DNA of 64,000 bases from assembly GCA_964057225.1 (NCBI GenBank), contig OZ059898.1, positions 558,001 to 622,000 of the forward strand, read 5' to 3'. Numbering within the stretch: position 1 is the first letter of the stretch; the number at the start of each line of letters is the position of its first letter. The DNA is from Auanema rhodensis (Eukaryota > Nematoda > Chromadorea > Rhabditida > Rhabditidae). This document shows positions 11,747 to 27,126 of this stretch, piece after piece. A program made the translations under genes and the position numbers. Under the pieces are notes generated by a model. That model saw only the letters and a program-made list of their open reading frames with translations, did no database searches and was not told the origin of the DNA.

Positions 11747-14700
11747 CACCGAGATATCAACTGATATAAGTTCACACTTATATCCTCGATTTTCACCCTG
11801 AAGAATTAATTTTTTCGTTGAATAACATTGTCCATCGTCTTTGCCTTGAAAAAAGGAATCTAAAAACATCTACTTTTTGCTAAATTATTTTGAAATTTTT
11901 CGAAAAAATTTTTGTCAAAATGTTTTTGGAAGCAATGTTGAGTGTACATGGAAACTCAACATACACTAATGCATCATTTTTCAAACGATCATAACTAATT
12001 TTTGTATTAAGCGTTTCTCAATGTAGTATAGTGCATTCGATGCGGATTTTTAAGCTGCGTCGATCTGTGTTATCAGATTTGCGCTAGCTTAAAAATGCAC
12101 CGAGATATCAACTGATATAAGTTCACACTTATATCCTCGATTTTCACCCTGAAGAATTAATTTTTTCGTTGAATAACATTGTCCATCGTCTTTGCCTTGA
12201 AAAAAGGAATCTAAAAACATCTACTTTTTGCTAAATTATTTTGAAATTTTTCGAAAAAATTTTTGTCAAAATGTTTTTGGAAGCAATGTTGAGTGTACAT
12301 GGAAACTCAACATACACTAATGCATCATTTTTCAAACGATCATAACTAATTTTTGTATTAAGCGTTTCTCAATGTAGTATAGTGCATTCGATGCGGATTT
12401 TTAAGCTGCGTCGATCTGTGTTATCAGATTTGCGCTAGCTTAAAAATGCACCGAGATATCAACTGATATAAGTTCACACTTATATCCTCGATTTTCACCC
12501 TGAAGAATTAATTTTTTCGTTGAATAACATTGTCCATCGTCTTTGCCTTGAAAAAAGGAATCTAAAAACATCTACTTGTTGCTAAATTATTTTGAAATTT
12601 TTCGAAAAAATTTTTGTCAAAATGTTTTTGGAAGCAATGTTGAGTGTACATGGAAACTCAACATACACTAATGCATTATTTTTCAAACGATCATAACTAA
12701 TTTTTGTATTAAGCGTTTCTCAATGTAGTATAGTGCATTCGATGCGGATTTTTAAGCTGCGTCGATCTGTGTTATCAGATTTGCGCTAGCTTAAAAATGC
12801 ACCGAGATATCAACTGATATAAGTTCACACTTATATCCTCGATTTTCACCCTGAAGAATTAATTTTTTCGTTGAATAACATTGTCCATCGTCTTTGCCTT
12901 GAAAAAAGGAATCTAAAAACATCTACTTGTTGCTAAATTATTTTGAAATTTTTCGAAAAAATTTTTGTCAAAATGTTTTTGGAAGCAATGTTGAGTGTAC
13001 ATGGAAACTCAACATACACTAATGCATTATTTTTCAAACGATCATAACTAATTTTTGTATTAAGCGTTTCTCAATGTAGTATAGTGCATTCGATGCGGAT
13101 TTTTAAGCTGCGTCGATCTGTGTTATCAGATTTGCGCTAGCTTAAAAATCCACCGAGATATCAACTGATATAAGTTCACACTTATATCCTCGATTTTCAC
13201 CCTGAAGAATTAATTTTTTCGTTGAATAACATTGTCCATCGTCTTTGCCTTGAAAAAAGAAATTTAAAAACATCTACTTTTTGCTAAATTATTTTGAAAT
13301 TTTTCGAAAAAATTTTTGTCAAAATGTTTTTGGAAGCAATGTTGAGTGTACATGGAAACTCAACATACACTAATGCATTATTTTTCAAACGATCATAACT
13401 AATTTTTGTATTAAGCGTTTCTCAATGTAGTATAGTGCATTCGATGCGGATTTTTAAGCTGCGTCGATCTGTGTTATCAGATTTGCGCTAGCTTAAAAAT
13501 CCACCGAGATATCAACTGATATAAGTTCACACTTATATCCTCGATTTTCACCCTGAAGAATTAATTTTTTCGTTGAATAACATTGTCCATCGTCTTTGCC
13601 TTGAAAAAAGGAATCTAAAAACATCTACTTTTTGCTAAATTATTTTGAAATTTTTCGAAAAAATTTTTGTCAAAATGTTTTTGGAAGCAATGTTAAGTGT
13701 ACATGGAAACTCAACATACACTAATGCATCATTTTTCAAACGATCATAACTAATTTTTGTATTAAGCGTTTCTCAATGTAGTATAGTGCATTCGATGCGG
13801 ATTTTTAAGCTGCGTCGATCTGTGTTATCAGATTTGCGCTAGCTTAAAAATGCACCGAGATATCAACTGATATAAGTTCACACTTATATCCTCGATTTTC
13901 ACCCTGAAGAATTAATTTTTTCGTTGAATAACATTGTCCATCGTCTTTGCCTTGAAAAAAGGAATCTAAAAACATCTACTTGTTGCTAAATTATTTTGAA
14001 ATTTTTCGAAAAAATTTTTGTCAAAATGTTTTTGGAAGCAATGTTGAGTGTACATGGAAACTCAACATACACTAATGCATTATTTTTCAAACGATCATAA
14101 CTAATTTTTGTATTAAGCGTTTCTCAATGTAGTATAGTGCATTCGATGCGGATTTTTAAGCTGCGTCGATCTGTGTTATCAGATTTGCGCTAGCTTAAAA
14201 ATGCACCGAGATATCAACTGATATAAGTTCACACTTATATCCTCGATTTTCACCCTGAAGAATTAATTTTTTCGTTGAATAACATTGTCCATCGTCTTTG
14301 CCTTGAAAAAAGGAATCTAAAAACATCTACTTGTTGCTAAATTATTTTGAAATTTTTCGAAAAAATTTTTGTCAAAATGTTTTTGGAAGCAATGTTGAGT
14401 GTACATGGAAACTCAACATACACTAATGCATTATTTTTCAAACGATCATAACTAATTTTTGTATTAAGCGTTTCTCAATGTAGTATAGTGCATTCGATGC
14501 GGATTTTTAAGCTGCGTCGATCTGTGTTATCAGATTTGCGCTAGCTTAAAAATCCACCGAGATATCAACTGATATAAGTTCACACTTATATCCTCGATTT
14601 TCACCCTGAAGAATTAATTTTTTCGTTGAATAACATTGTCCATCGTCTTTGCCTTGAAAAAAGAAATTTAAAAACATCTACTTTTTGCTAAATTATTTTG

Positions 14701-14904
14701 AAATTTTTCGAAAAAATTTTTGTCAAAATGTTTTTGGAAGCAATGTTGAGTGTACATGGAAACTCAACATACACTAATGCATCATTTTTCAAACGATCAT
14801 AACTAATTTTTGTATTAAGCGTTTCTCAATGTAGTATAGTGCATTCGATGCGGATTTTTAAGCTGCGTCGATCTGTGTTATCAGATTTGCGCTAGCTTAA
14901 AAAT
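11747..14904. repeat. Nine-monomer segmental duplication, copy 2
   Basis: Partner of 7886-11043. It carries G273A/C277T at 13260 and 14664 and G6A at 13695 in the same relative places. The next monomer group also has a G6A unit at 15099, so this rare marker was spread a further four monomers on. Confidence 0.75.
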
Positions 14905-17900
14905 GCACCGAGATATCAACTGATATAAGTTCACACTTATATCCTCGATTTTCACCCTGAAGAATTAATTTTTTCGTTGAATAACATTGTCCATCGTCTT
15001 TGCCTTGAAAAAAGGAATCTAAAAACATCTACTTTTTGCTAAATTATTTTGAAATTTTTCGAAAAAATTTTTGTCAAAATGTTTTTGGAAGCAATGTTAA
15101 GTGTACATGGAAACTCAACATACACTAATGCATCATTTTTCAAACGATCATAACTAATTTTTGTATTAAGCGTTTCTCAATGTAGTATAGTGCATTCGAT
15201 GCGGATTTTTAAGCTGCGTCGATCTGTGTTATCAGATTTGCGCTAGCTTAAAAATGCACCGAGATATCAACTGATATAAGTTCACACTTATATCCTCGAT
15301 TTTCACCCTGAAGAATTAATTTTTTCGTTGAATAACATTGTGCATCGTCTTTGCCTTGAAAAAAGGTATCTAAAAACATCTACTTTTTGCTAAATTATTT
15401 TGAAATTTTTCGAAAAAATTTTTGTCAAAATGTTTTTGGAAGCAATGTTGAGTGTACATGGAAACTCAACATACACTAATGCATCATTTTTCAAACGATC
15501 ATAACTAATTTTTGTATTAAGCGTTTCTCAATGTAGTATAGTGCATTCGATGCGGATTTTTAAGCTGCGTCGATCTGTGTTATCAGATTTGCGCTAGCTT
15601 AAAAATGCACCGAGATATCAACTGATATAAGTTCACACTTATATCCTCGATTTTCACCCTGAAGAATTAATTTTTTCGTTGAATAACATTGTCCATCGTC
15701 TTTGCCTTGAAAAAAGGAATCTAAAAACATCTACTTTTTGCTAAATTATTTTGAAATTTTTCGAAAAAATTTTTGTCAAAATGTTTTTGGAAGCAATGTT
15801 GAGTGTACATGGAAACTCAACATACACTAATGCATCATTTTTCAAACGATCATAACTAATTTTTGTATTAAGCGTTTCTCAATGTAGTATAGTGCATTCG
15901 ATGCGGATTTTTAAGCTGCGTCGATCTGTGTTATCAGATTTGCGCTAGCTTAAAAATCCACCGAGATATCAACTGATATAAGTTCACACTTATATCCTCG
16001 ATTTTCACCCTGAAGAATTAATTTTTTCGTTGAATAACATTGTCCATCGTCTTTGCCTTGAAAAAAGGAATCTAAAAACATCTACTTTTTGCTAAATTAT
16101 TTTGAAATTTTTCGAAAAAATTTTTGTCAAAATGTTTTTGGAAGCAATGTTGAGTGTACATGGAAACTCAACATACACTAATGCATCATTTTTCAAACGA
16201 TCATAACTAATTTTTGTATTAAGCGTTTCTCAATGTAGTATAGTGCATTCGATGCGGATTTTTAAGCTGCGTCGATCTGTGTTATCAGATTTGCGCTAGC
16301 TTAAAAATGCACCGAGATATCAACTGATATAAGTTCACACTTATATCCTCGATTTTCACCCTGAAGAATTAATTTTTTCGTTGAATAACATTGTCCATCG
16401 TCTTTGCCTTGAAAAAAGGAATCTAAAAACATCTACTTTTTGCTAAATTATTTTGAAATTTTTCGAAAAAATTTTTGTCAAAATGTTTTTGGAAGCAATG
16501 TTGAGTGTACATGGAAACTCAACATACACTAATGCATCATTTTTCAAACGATCATAACTAATTTTTGTATTAAGCGTTTCTCAATGTAGTATAGTGCATT
16601 CGATGCGGATTTTTAAGCTGCGTCGATCTGTGTTATCAGATTTGCGCTAGCTTAAAAATCCACCGAGATATCAACTGATATAAGTTCACACTTATATCCT
16701 CGATTTTCACCCTGAAGAATTAATTTTTTCGTTGAATAACATTGTCCATCGTCTTTGCCTTGAAAAAAGGAATCTAAAAACATCTACTTTTTGCTAAATT
16801 ATTTTGAAATTTTTCGAAAAAATTTTTGTCAAAATGTTTTTGGAAGCAATGTTGAGTGTACATGGAAACTCAACATACACTAATGCATCATTTTTCAAAC
16901 GATCATAACTAATTTTTGTATTAAGCGTTTCTCAATGTAGTATAGTGCATTCGATGCGGATTTTTAAGCTGCGTCGATCTGTGTTATCAGATTTGCGCTA
17001 GCTTAAAAATGCACCGAGATATCAACTGATATAAGTTCACACTTATATCCTCGATTTTCACCCTGAAGAATTAATTTTTTCGTTGAATAACATTGTCCAT
17101 CGTCTTTGCCTTGAAAAAAGGAATCTAAAAACATCTACTTTTTGCTAAATTATTTTGAAATTTTTCGAAAAAATTTTTGTCAAAATGTTTTTGGAAGCAA
17201 TGTTGAGTGTACATGGAAACTCAACATACACTAATGCATCATTTTTCAAACGATCATAACTAATTTTTGTATTAAGCGTTTCTCAATGTAGTATAGTGCA
17301 TTCGATGCGGATTTTTAAGCTGCGTCGATCTGTGTTATCAGATTTGCGCTAGCTTAAAAATGCACCGAGATATCAACTGATATAAGTTCACACTTATATC
17401 CTCGATTTTCACCCTGAAGAATTAATTTTTTCGTTGAATAACATTGTCCATCGTCTTTGCCTTGAAAAAAGGAATCTAAAAACATCTACTTTTTGCTAAA
17501 TTATTTTGAAATTTTTCGAAAAAATTTTTGTCAAAATGTTTTTGGAAGCAATGTTGAGTGTACATGGAAACTCAACATACACTAATGCATCATTTTTCAA
17601 ACGATCATAACTAATTTTTGTATTAAGCGTTTCTCAATGTAGTATAGTGCATTCGATGCGGATTTTTAAGCTGCGTCGATCTGTGTTATCAGATTTGCGC
17701 TAGCTTAAAAATGCACCGAGATATCAACTGATATAAGTTCACACTTATATCCTCGATTTTCACCCTGAAGAATTAATTTTTTCGTTGAATAACATTGTCC
17801 ATCGTCTTTGCCTTGAAAAAAGGAATCTAAAAACATCTACTTTTTGCTAAATTATTTTGAAATTTTTCGAAAAAATTTTTGTCAAAATGTTTTTGGAAGC

Positions 17901-20900
17901 AATGTTGAGTGTACATGGAAACTCAACATACACTAATGCATCATTTTTCAAACGATCATAACTAATTTTTGTATTAAGCGTTTCTCAATGTAGTATAGTG
18001 CATTCGATGCGGATTTTTAAGCTGCGTCGATCTGTGTTATCAGATTTGCGCTAGCTTAAAAATGCACCGAGATATCAACTGATATAAGTTCACACTTATA
18101 TCCTCGATTTTCACCCTGAAGAATTAATTTTTTCGTTGAATAACATTGTCCATCGTCTTTGCCTTGAAAAAAGGAATCTAAAAACATCTACTTTTTGCTA
18201 AATTATTTTGAAATTTTTCGAAAAAATTTTTGTCAAAATGTTTTTGGAAGCAATGTTGAGTGTACATGGAAACTCAACATACACTAATGCATCATTTTTC
18301 AAACGATCATAACTAATTTTTGTATTAAGCGTTTCTCAATGTAGTATAGTGCATTCGATGCGGATTTTTAAGCTGCGTCGATCTGTGTTATCAGATTTGC
18401 GCTAGCTTAAAAATGCACCGAGATATCAACTGATATAAGTTCACACTTATATCCTCGATTTTCACCCTGAAGAATTAATTTTTTCGTTGAATAACATTGT
18501 CCATCGTCTTTGCCTTGAAAAAAGGAATCTAAAAACATCTACTTGTTGCTAAATTATTTTGAAATTTTTCGAAAAAATTTTTGTCAAAATGTTTTTGGAA
18601 GCAATGTTGAGTGTACATGGAAACTCAACATACACTAATGCATTATTTTTCAAACGATCATAACTAATTTTTGTATTAAGCGTTTCTCAATGTAGTATAG
18701 TGCATTCGATGCGGATTTTTAAGCTGCGTCGATCTGTGTTATCAGATTTGCGCTAGCTTAAAAATGCACCGAGATATCAACTGATATAAGTTCACACTTA
18801 TATCCTCGATTTTCACCCTGAAGAATTAATTTTTTCGTTGAATAACATTGTCCATCGTCTTTGCCTTGAAAAAAGGAATCTAAAAACATCTACTTGTTGC
18901 TAAATTATTTTGAAATTTTTCGAAAAAATTTTTGTCAAAATGTTTTTGGAAGCAATGTTGAGTGTACATGGAAACTCAACATACACTAATGCATTATTTT
19001 TCAAACGATCATAACTAATTTTTGTATTAAGCGTTTCTCAATGTAGTATAGTGCATTCGATGCGGATTTTTAAGCTGCGTCGATCTGTGTTATCAGATTT
19101 GCGCTAGCTTAAAAATCCACCGAGATATCAACTGATATAAGTCCACACTTATATCCTCGATTTTCACCCTGAAGAATTAATTTTTTCGTTGAATAACATT
19201 GTCCATCGTCTTTGCCTTGAAAAAAGGAATTTAAAAACATCTACTTTTTGCTAAATTATTTTGAAATTTTTCGAAAAAATTTTTGTCAAAATGTTTTTGG
19301 AAGCAATGTTGAGTGTACATGGAAACTCAACATACACTAATGCATCATTTTTCAAACGATCATAACTAATTTTTGTATTAAGCGTTTCTCAATGTAGTAT
19401 AGTGCATTCGATGCGGATTTTTAAGCTGCGTCGATCTGTGTTATCAGATTTGCGCTAGCTTAAAAATCCACCGAGATATCAACTGATATAAGTTCACACT
19501 TATATCCTCGATTTTCACCCTGAAGAATTAATTTTTTCGTTGAATAACATTGTCCATCGTCTTTGCCTTAAAAAAAGGAATCTAAAAACATCTACTTTTT
19601 GCTAAATTATTTTGAAATTTTTCGAAAAAATTTTTGTCAAAATGTTTTTGGAAGCAATGTTGAGTGTACATGGAAACTCAACATACACTAATGCATCATT
19701 TTTCAAACGATCATAACTAATTTTTGTATTAAGCGTTTCTCAATGTAGTATAGTGCATTCGATGCGGATTTTTAAGCTGCGTCGATCTGTGTTATCAGAT
19801 TTGCGCTAGCTTAAAAATGCACCGAGATATCAACTGATATAAGTTCACACTTATATCCTCGATTTTCACCCTGAAGAATTAATTTTTTCGTTGAATAACA
19901 TTGTCCATCGTCTTTGCCTTGAAAAAAGGAATCTAAAAACATCTACTTGTTGCTAAATTATTTTGAAATTTTTCGAAAAAATTTTTGTCAAAATGTTTTT
20001 GGAAGCAATGTTGAGTGTACATGGAAACTCAACATACACTAATGCATCATTTTTCAAACGATCATAACTAATTTTTGTATTAAGCGTTTCTCAATGTAGT
20101 ATAGTGCATTCGATGCGGATTTTTAAGCTGCGTCGATCTGTGTTATCAGATTTGCGCTAGCTTAAAAATGCACCGAGATATCAACTGATATAAGTTCACA
20201 CTTATATCCTCGATTTTCACCCTGAAGAATTAATTTTTTCGTTGAATAACATTGTCCATCGTCTTTGCCTTGAAAAAAGGAATCTAAAAACATCTACTTT
20301 TTGCTAAATTATTTTGAAATTTTTCGAAAAAATTTTTGTCAAAATGTTTTTGGAAGCAATGTTGAGTGTACATGGAAACTCAACATACACTAATGCATCA
20401 TTTTTCAAACGATCATAACTAATTTTTGTATTAAGCGTTTCTCAATGTAGTATAGTGCATTCGATGCGGATTTTTAAGCTGCGTCGATCTGTGTTATCAG
20501 ATTTGCGCTAGCTTAAAAATGCACCGAGATATCAACTGATATAAGTTCACACTTATATCCTCGATTTTCACCCTGAAGAATTAATTTTTTCGTTGAATAA
20601 CATTGTCCATCGTCTTTGCCTTGAAAAAAGGAATCTAAAAACATCTACTTGTTGCTAAATTATTTTGAAATTTTTCGAAAAAATTTTTGTCAAAATGTTT
20701 TTGGAAGCAATGTTGAGTGTACATGGAAACTCAACATACACTAATGCATTATTTTTCAAACGATCATAACTAATTTTTGTATTAAGCGTTTCTCAATGTA
20801 GTATAGTGCATTCGATGCGGATTTTTAAGCTGCGTCGATCTGTGTTATCAGATTTGCGCTAGCTTAAAAATGCACCGAGATATCAACTGATATAAGTTCA

Positions 20901-23900
20901 CACTTATATCCTCGATTTTCACCCTGAAGAATTAATTTTTTCGTTGAATAACATTGTCCATCGTCTTTGCCTTGAAAAAAGGAATCTAAAAACATCTACT
21001 TGTTGCTAAATTATTTTGAAATTTTTCGAAAAAATTTTTGTCAAAATGTTTTTGGAAGCAATGTTGAGTGTACATGGAAACTCAACATACACTAATGCAT
21101 TATTTTTCAAACGATCATAACTAATTTTTGTATTAAGCGTTTCTCAATGTAGTATAGTGCATTCGATGCGGATTTTTAAGCTGCGTCGATCTGTGTTATC
21201 AGATTTGCGCTAGCTTAAAAATGCACCGAGATATCAACTGATATAAGTTCACACTTATATCCTCGATTTTCACCCTGAAGAATTAATTTTTTCGTTGAAT
21301 AACATTGTCCATCGTCTTTGCCTTGAAAAAAGGAATCTAAAAACATCTACTTGTTGCTAAATTATTTTGAAATTTTTCGAAAAAATTTTTGTCAAAATGT
21401 TTTTGGAAGCAATGTTGAGTGTACATGGAAACTCAACATACACTAATGCATCATTTTTCAAACGATCATAACTAATTTTTGTATTAAGCGTTTCTCAATG
21501 TAGTATAGTGCATTCGATGCGGATTTTTAAGCTGCGTCGATCTGTGTTATCAGATTTGCGCTAGCTTAAAAATGCACCGAGATATCAACTGATATAAGTT
21601 CACACTTATATCCTCGATTTTCACCCTGAAGAATTAATTTTTTCGTTGAATAACATTGTCCATCGTCTTTGCCTTGAAAAAAGGAATCTAAAAACATCTA
21701 CTTGTTGCTAAATTATTTTGAAATTTTTCGAAAAAATTTTTGTCAAAATGTTTTTGGAAGCAATGTTGAGTGTACATGGAAACTCAACATACACTAATGC
21801 ATTATTTTTCAAACGATCATAACTAATTTTTGTATTAAGCGTTTCTCAATGTAGTATAGTGCATTCGATGCGGATTTTTAAGCTGCGTCGATCTGTGTTA
21901 TCAGATTTGCGCTAGCTTAAAAATGCACCGAGATATCAACTGATATAAGTTCACACTTATATCCTCGATTTTCACCCTGAAGAATTAATTTTTTCGTTGA
22001 ATAACATTGTCCATCGTCTTTGCCTTGAAAAAAGGAATCTAAAAACATCTACATGTTGCTAAATTATTTTGAAATTTTTCGAAAAAATTTTTGTCAAAAT
22101 GTTTTTGGAAGCAATGTTGAGTGTACATGGAAACTCAACATACACTAATGCATTATTTTTCAAACGATCATAACTAATTTTTGTATTAAGCGTTTCTCAA
22201 TGTAGTATAGTGCATTCGATGCGGATTTTTAAGCTGCGTCGATCTGTGTTATCAGATTTGCGCTAGCTTAAAAATCCACCGAGATATCAACTGATATAAG
22301 TCCACACTTATATCCTCGATTTTCACCCTGAAGAATTAATTTTTTCGTTGAATAACATTGTCCATCGTCTTTGCCTTGAAAAAAGGAATTCAAAAACATC
22401 TACTTTTTGCTAAATTATTTTGAAATTTTTCGAAAAAATTTTTGTCAAAATGTTTTTGGAAGCAATGTTGAGTGTACATGGAAACTCAACATACACTAAT
22501 GCATCATTTTTCAAACGATCATAACTAATTTTTGTATTAAGCGTTTCTCAATGTAGTATAGTGCATTCGATGCGGATTTTTAAGCTGCGTCGATCTGTGT
22601 TATCAGATTTGCGCTAGCTTAAAAATCCACCGAGATATCAACTGATATAAGTTCACACTTATATCCTCGATTTTCACCCTGAAGAATTAATTTTTTCGTT
22701 GAATAACATTGTCCATCGTCTTTGCCTTGAAAAAAGGAATCTAAAAACATCTACTTTTTGCTAAATTATTTTGAAATTTTTCGAAAAAATTTTTGTCAAA
22801 ATGTTTTTGGAAGCAATGTTGAGTGTACATGGAAACTCAACATACACTAATGCATCATTTTTCAAACGATCATAACTAATTTTTGTATTAAGCGTTTCTC
22901 AATGTAGTATAGTGCATTCGATGCGGATTTTTAAGCTGCGTCGATCTGTGTTATCAGATTTGCGCTAGCTTAAAAATGCACCGAGATATCAACTGATATA
23001 AGTTCACACTTATATCCTCGATTTTCACCCTGAAGAATTAATTTTTTCGTTGAATAACATTGTCCATCGTCTTTGCCTTGAAAAAAGGAATCTAAAAACA
23101 TCTACTTTTTGCTAAATTATTTTGAAATTTTTCGAAAAAATTTTTGTCAAAATGTTTTTGGAAGCAATGTTGAGTGTACATGGAAACTCAACATACACTA
23201 ATGCATCATTTTTCAAACGATCATAACTAATTTTTGTATTAAGCGTTTCTCAATGTAGTATAGTGCATTCGATGCGGATTTTTAAGCTGCGTCGATCTGT
23301 GTTATCAGATTTGCGCTAGCTTAAAAATGCACCGAGATATCAACTGATATAAGTTCACACTTATATCCTCGATTTTCACCCTGAAGAATTAATTTTTTCG
23401 TTGAATAACATTGTCCATCGTCTTTGCCTTGAAAAAAGGAATCTAAAAACATCTACTTGTTGCTAAATTATTTTGAAATTTTTCGAAAAAATTTTTGTCA
23501 AAATGTTTTTGGAAGCAATGTTGAGTGTACATGGAAACTCAACATACACTAATGCATTATTTTTCAAACGATCATAACTAATTTTTGTATTAAGCGTTTC
23601 TCAATGTAGTATAGTGCATTCGATGCGGATTTTTAAGCTGCGTCGATCTGTGTTATCAGATTTGCGCTAGCTTAAAAATCCACCGAGATATCAACTGATA
23701 TAAGTTCACACTTATATCCTCGATTTTCACCCTGAAGAATTAATTTTTTCGTTGAATAACATTGTCCATCGTCTTTGCCTTGAAAAAAGGAATCTAAAAA
23801 CATCTACTTTTTGCTAAATTATTTTGAAATTTTTCGAAAAAATTTTTGTCAAAATGTTTTTGGAAGCAATGTTGAGTGTACATGGAAACTCAACATACAC

Positions 23901-24057
23901 TAATGCATCATTTTTCAAACGATCATAACTAATTTTTGTATTAAGCGTTTCTCAATGTAGTATAGTGCATTCGATGCGGATTTTTAAGCTGCGTCGATCT
24001 GTGTTATCAGATTTGCGCTAGCTTAAAAATCCACCGAGATATCAACTGATATAAGTT

Positions 24058-26535
24058 CACACATATATATCCTCGATTTTCACCCTGAAGAATTAATTTT
24101 TTCGTTGAATAACATTGTCCATCGTCTTTGCCTTGAAAAAAGGAATCTAAAAACATCTACTTTTTGCTAAATTATTTTGAAATTTTTCGAAAAAATTTTT
24201 GTCAAAATGTTTTTGGAAGCAATGTTGAGTGTACATGGAAACTCAACATACACTAATGCATCATTTTTCAAACGATCATAACTAATTTTTGTATTAAGCG
24301 TTTCTCAATGTAGTATAGTGCATTCGATGCGGATTTTTAAGCTGCGTCGATCCGTGTTATCAGATTTGCGCTAGCTTAAAAATGCACCGAGATATCATTT
24401 GATATAAGTTCACACTTATATCCTCGATTTTCACCCTGAAGAATTAATTTTTTCGTTGAATAACATTGTCCATCGTCTTTGCCTTGAAAAAAGGAATCTA
24501 AAAACATCTACTTTTTGCTAAATTATTTTGAAATTTTTCGAAAAAATTTTTGTCAAAATGTTTTTGGAAGCAATGTTGAGTGTACATGGAAACTCAACAT
24601 ACACTAATGCATCATTTTTCAAACGATCATAACTAATTTTTGTATTAAGCGTTTCTCAATGTAGTATAATGCATTCGATGCGGATTTTTAAGCTGCGTCG
24701 ATCTGTGTTATCAGATTTGCGCTAGCTTAAAAATCCACCGAGATATCAACTGATATAAGTTCACACTTATATCCTCGATTTTCACCCTGAAGAATTAATT
24801 TTTTCGTTGAATAACATTGTCCATCGTCTTTGCCTTGAAAAAAGGAATCTAAAAACATCTACTTTTTGCTAAATTATTTTGAAATTTTTCGAAAAAATTT
24901 TTGTCAAAATGTTTTTGGAAGCAATGTTGAGTGTACATGGAAACTCAACATACACTAATGCATCATTTTTCAAACGATCATAACTAATTTTTGTATTAAG
25001 CGTTTCTCAATGTAGTATAGTGCATTCGATGCGGATTTTTAAGCTGCGTCGATCTGTGTTATCAGATTTGCGCTAGCTTAAAAATGCACCGAGATATCAA
25101 CTGATATAAGTTCACACTTATATCCTCGATTTTCACCCTGAAGAATTAATTTTTTCGTTGAATAACATTGTCCATCGTCTTTGCCTTGAAAAAAGGAATC
25201 TAAAAACATCTACTTATTGCTAAATTATTTTGAAATTTTTCGAAAAAATTTTTGTCAAAATGTTTTTGGAAGCAATGTTGAGTGTACATGGAAACTCAAC
25301 ATACACTAATGCATCATTTTTCAAACGATCATAACTAATTTTTGTATTAAGCGTTTCTCAATGTAGTATAGTGCATTCGATGCGGATTTTTAAGCTGCGT
25401 CGATCTGTGTTATCAGATTTGCGCTAGCTTAAAAATCCACCGAGATATCAACTGATATAAGTTCACACATATATATCCTCGATTTTCACCCTGAAGAATT
25501 AATTTTTTCGTTGAATAACATTGTCCATCGTCTTTGCCTTAAAAAAAGGAATCTAAAAACATCTACTTTTTGCTAAATTATTTTGAAATTTTTCGAAAAA
25601 ATTTTTGTCAAAATGTTTTTGGAAGCAATGTTGAGTGTACATGGAAACTCAACATACACTAATGCATTATTTTTCAAACGATCATAACTAATTTTTGTAT
25701 TAAGCGTTTCTCAATGTAGTATAGTGCATTCGATGCGGATTTTTAAGCTGCGTCGATCTGTGTTATCAGATTTGCGCTAGCTTAAAAATCCACCGAGATA
25801 TCAACTGATATAAGTTCACACATATATATCCTCGATTTTCACCCTGAAGAATTAATTTTTTCGTTGAATAACATTGTCCATCGTCTTTGCCTTGAAAAAA
25901 GGAATCTAAAAACATCTACTTTTTGCTAAATTATTTTGAAATTTTTCGAAAAAATTTTTGTCAAAATGTTTTTGGAAGCAATGTTGAGTGTACATGGAAA
26001 CTCAACATACACTAATGCATTATTTTTCAAACGATCATAACTAATTTTTGTATTAAGCGTTTCTCAATGTAGTATAGTGCATTCGATGCGGATTTTTAAG
26101 CTGCGTCGATCTGTGTTATCAGATTTGCGCTAGCTTAAAAATCCACCGAGATATCAACTGATATAAGTTCACACTTATATCCTCGATTTTCACCCTGAAG
26201 AATTAATTTTTTCGTTGAATAACATTGTCCATCGTCTTTGCCTTGAAAAAAGGAATCTAAAAACATCTACTTTTTGCTAAATTATTTTGAAATTTTTCGA
26301 AAAAATTTTTGTCAAAATGTTTTTGGAAGCAATGTTGAGTGTACATGGAAACTCAACATACACTAATGCATCATTTTTCAAACGATCATAACTAATTTTT
26401 GTATTAAGCGTTTCTCAATGTAGTATAGTGCATTCGATGCGGATTTTTAAGCTGCGTCGATCTGTGTTATCAGATTTGCGCTAGCTTAAAAATCCACCGA
26501 GATATCAACTGATATAAGTTCACACATATATATCC
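24058..26535. repeat. Cluster of four 353-bp monomers with an added AT dinucleotide
   Basis: At about 24063, 25469, 25822 and 26526 the usual CACACTTATATCC reads CACACATATATATCC. This is the T195A change plus one extra AT, lengthening the monomer to 353 bp. These are the first indels in the window, after 68 consecutive 351-bp monomers. The 3' arm of the 180-201 inverted repeat is disrupted in each. The copies are 4, 1 and 2 monomers apart, so one event was spread by local exchange. A version with T195A but no insertion occurs at about 31087, 33896, 36706 and 42324 and looks like the precursor state. Confidence 0.85.
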
Positions 26536-27126
26536 TCGATTTTCACCCTGAAGAATTAATTTTTTCGTTGAATAACATTGTCCATCGTCTTTGCCTTGAA
26601 AAAAGGAATCTAAAAACATCTACTTTTTGCTAAATTATTTTGAAATTTTTCGAAAAAATTTTTGTCAAAATGTTTTTGGAAGCAATGTTGAGTGTACATG
26701 GAAACTCAACATACACTAATGCATCATTTTTCAAACGATCATAACTAATTTTTGTATTAAGCGTTTCTCAATGTAGTATAGTGCATTCGATGCGGATTTT
26801 TAAGCTGCGTCGATCTGTGTTATCAGATTTGCGCTAGCTTAAAAATGCACCGAGATATCAACTGATATAAGTTCACACTTATATCCTCGATTTTCACCCT
26901 GAAGAATTAATTTTTTCGTTGAATAACATTGTCCATCGTCTTTGCCTTGAAAAAAGGAATCTAAAAACATCTACTTTTTGCTAAATTATTTTGAAATTTT
27001 TCGAAAAAATTTTTGTCAAAATGTTTTTGGAAGCAATGTTGAGTGTACATGGAAACTCAACATACACTAATGCATCATTTTTCAAACGATCATAACTAAT
27101 TTTTGTATTAAGCGTTTCTCAATGTA

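Larger units (their letters stand above)
8776..27126. repeat. Zone 2: mixed G163/C163 monomers with recurring three-monomer haplotype
   Basis: From here C163 (AAATCCACC rather than AAATGCACC) appears in many monomers. A three-monomer marker pattern recurs starting at monomers 25, 29, 36, 40, 53 and 62 (8425, 9829, 12286, 13690, 18253, 21412): C41/G163/G293, then T41/G163/G293, then T41/C163/T293. In the first four cases the third monomer also carries G273A with C277T. In the cases at 53 and 62 it carries T189C (19143 and 22302, nine monomers apart). Monomers remain 351 bp until 24.06 kb, where 353-bp versions begin. Confidence 0.75.
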
